Shown here: positions 23,835 through 23,918 of the stretch, one piece after another
Layout: every line of letters begins with the position of its first letter
Position numbering within the stretch: position 1 is the first letter of the stretch
Source of the DNA: Bacteroidota bacterium
GTDB lineage: Bacteria; Bacteroidota; Bacteroidia; NORP154
DNA: 23,918 bases
Assembly: GCA_002401055.1 (NCBI GenBank)
Contig: NVRZ01000029.1
Location: 1 to 23,918, forward strand
Reading direction: 5' to 3'
Position numbers and translations under genes: made by a program
Notes under the pieces: model-generated
Told to the model about the DNA's origin: nothing
The model's database searches: none
The model's input: only the letters and a program-made list of their open reading frames with translations

Positions 23835-23918
23835 ATGGGATATAAGAGTTTAGCTCAGTGCATTCAGGATTTGGAGCACCCTCCGCCCTCAGCTTATGAG
23901 GGCGGTCGCGTTTTCTGC
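23835..23918 (+). CDS. Apparent N-terminus of a UbiD-family decarboxylase, diverging after 14 codons; runs off the window
   Basis: The frame is open from the ATG at 23835 to the window end, 28 codons. The first fourteen residues, MGYKSLAQCIQDLE, look just like the start of UbiD-family decarboxylases of this phylum, the prenylated-FMN enzymes that act in menaquinone or ubiquinone synthesis; family members then go on with a stretch like K/N-x-G-x-L-[IV]-R-I. Here the sequence becomes HPPPSAYEGGRVFC, which is unlike the family, exactly where the DNA turns GC-rich and forms a perfect hairpin. So either the gene is interrupted, or the assembly is chimeric at its end, or my family call from 14 residues is wrong. 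There may be a promoter element 16 bases before the start and a terminator further upstream, both consistent with a true gene start. Confidence 0.45.
   Translation, partial: MGYKSLAQCIQDLEHPPPSAYEGGRVFC
23883..23905. repeat. Perfect GC-rich inverted repeat near the window end
   Basis: The arms CCGCCCTCA (23883-23891) and TGAGGGCGG (23897-23905) are exact reverse complements with a five-base loop GCTTA. The surrounding ~41 bases are about 63% G+C, well above the neighbouring DNA, and a TTTT follows at 23911-23914. It may be a REP-like element, the end of a mobile element, an intrinsic terminator from other DNA, or an artefact at a contig end. Confidence 0.7.

Overview
The window looks like a chromosomal segment of a free-living member of the Bacteroidota (Bacteroidetes), probably of the gliding, Cytophaga/Flavobacterium type. 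The evidence is convergent: two secreted giants carry type IX secretion system (T9SS) C-terminal signals (one gliding-motility-associated 'type B' domain, one Por-secretion 'type A' domain); a PorP/SprF-family membrane protein and two PD40-OmpA proteins are present; a DUF4290 gene, a family I know only from this phylum, is present; and several genes have a TAnnTTTG-type -7 promoter element. Base composition is moderate to AT-rich throughout, except for the last ~40 bases. I cannot place it below phylum level. No rRNA, tRNA, CRISPR array, phage or transposase gene was seen.

Layout. (1) 1-2582, plus strand: the C-terminal end of a TPR protein, a polyprenyl-phosphate-sugar synthase-like GT2 and a GT4 glycosyltransferase, the last two overlapping, so probably a surface-glycan or glycosylation cluster. 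(2) 2911-11445, plus strand: a three-gene T9SS cassette made of an 1862-residue repeat adhesin with a type B sorting domain, a PorP/SprF-family protein and a PD40-OmpA protein with a long acidic linker. (3) 11464-17264, minus strand, convergent with the cassette: a tightly spaced operon read as SiaB-like kinase, SiaC-like phosphoprotein, a PorE-like TPR/PD40/CRD/OmpA/SPOR envelope protein, and a TPR-transmembrane-PP2C (SpoIIE) phosphatase. (4) 17361-20450, minus strand: an FG-GAP/ASPIC-UnbV protein with a Cys-containing repeat stalk and a type A T9SS tail. (5) 20582-23731, plus strand: a PcrA/UvrD helicase and a DUF4290 protein, followed by an intrinsic terminator. (6) 23835-end: an apparent UbiD-family start that loses recognisable similarity after 14 codons, at a GC-rich perfect inverted repeat.

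How the genes may work together. The adhesin would be exported by the T9SS and held at the surface through its SprF-like partner, with the OmpA protein anchoring to peptidoglycan. The most interesting unit is the minus-strand operon. It has all three parts of a Sia-type partner switch (kinase, phosphoprotein, PP2C phosphatase), but the phosphatase has a predicted periplasmic TPR sensor and the operon also encodes a doubly peptidoglycan-binding PorE-like protein. No diguanylate cyclase (the SiaD output of Pseudomonas) is visible. My reading, which is inference, is a trans-envelope switch reporting the state of the secretion/gliding apparatus or cell wall to a cytoplasmic target encoded elsewhere.
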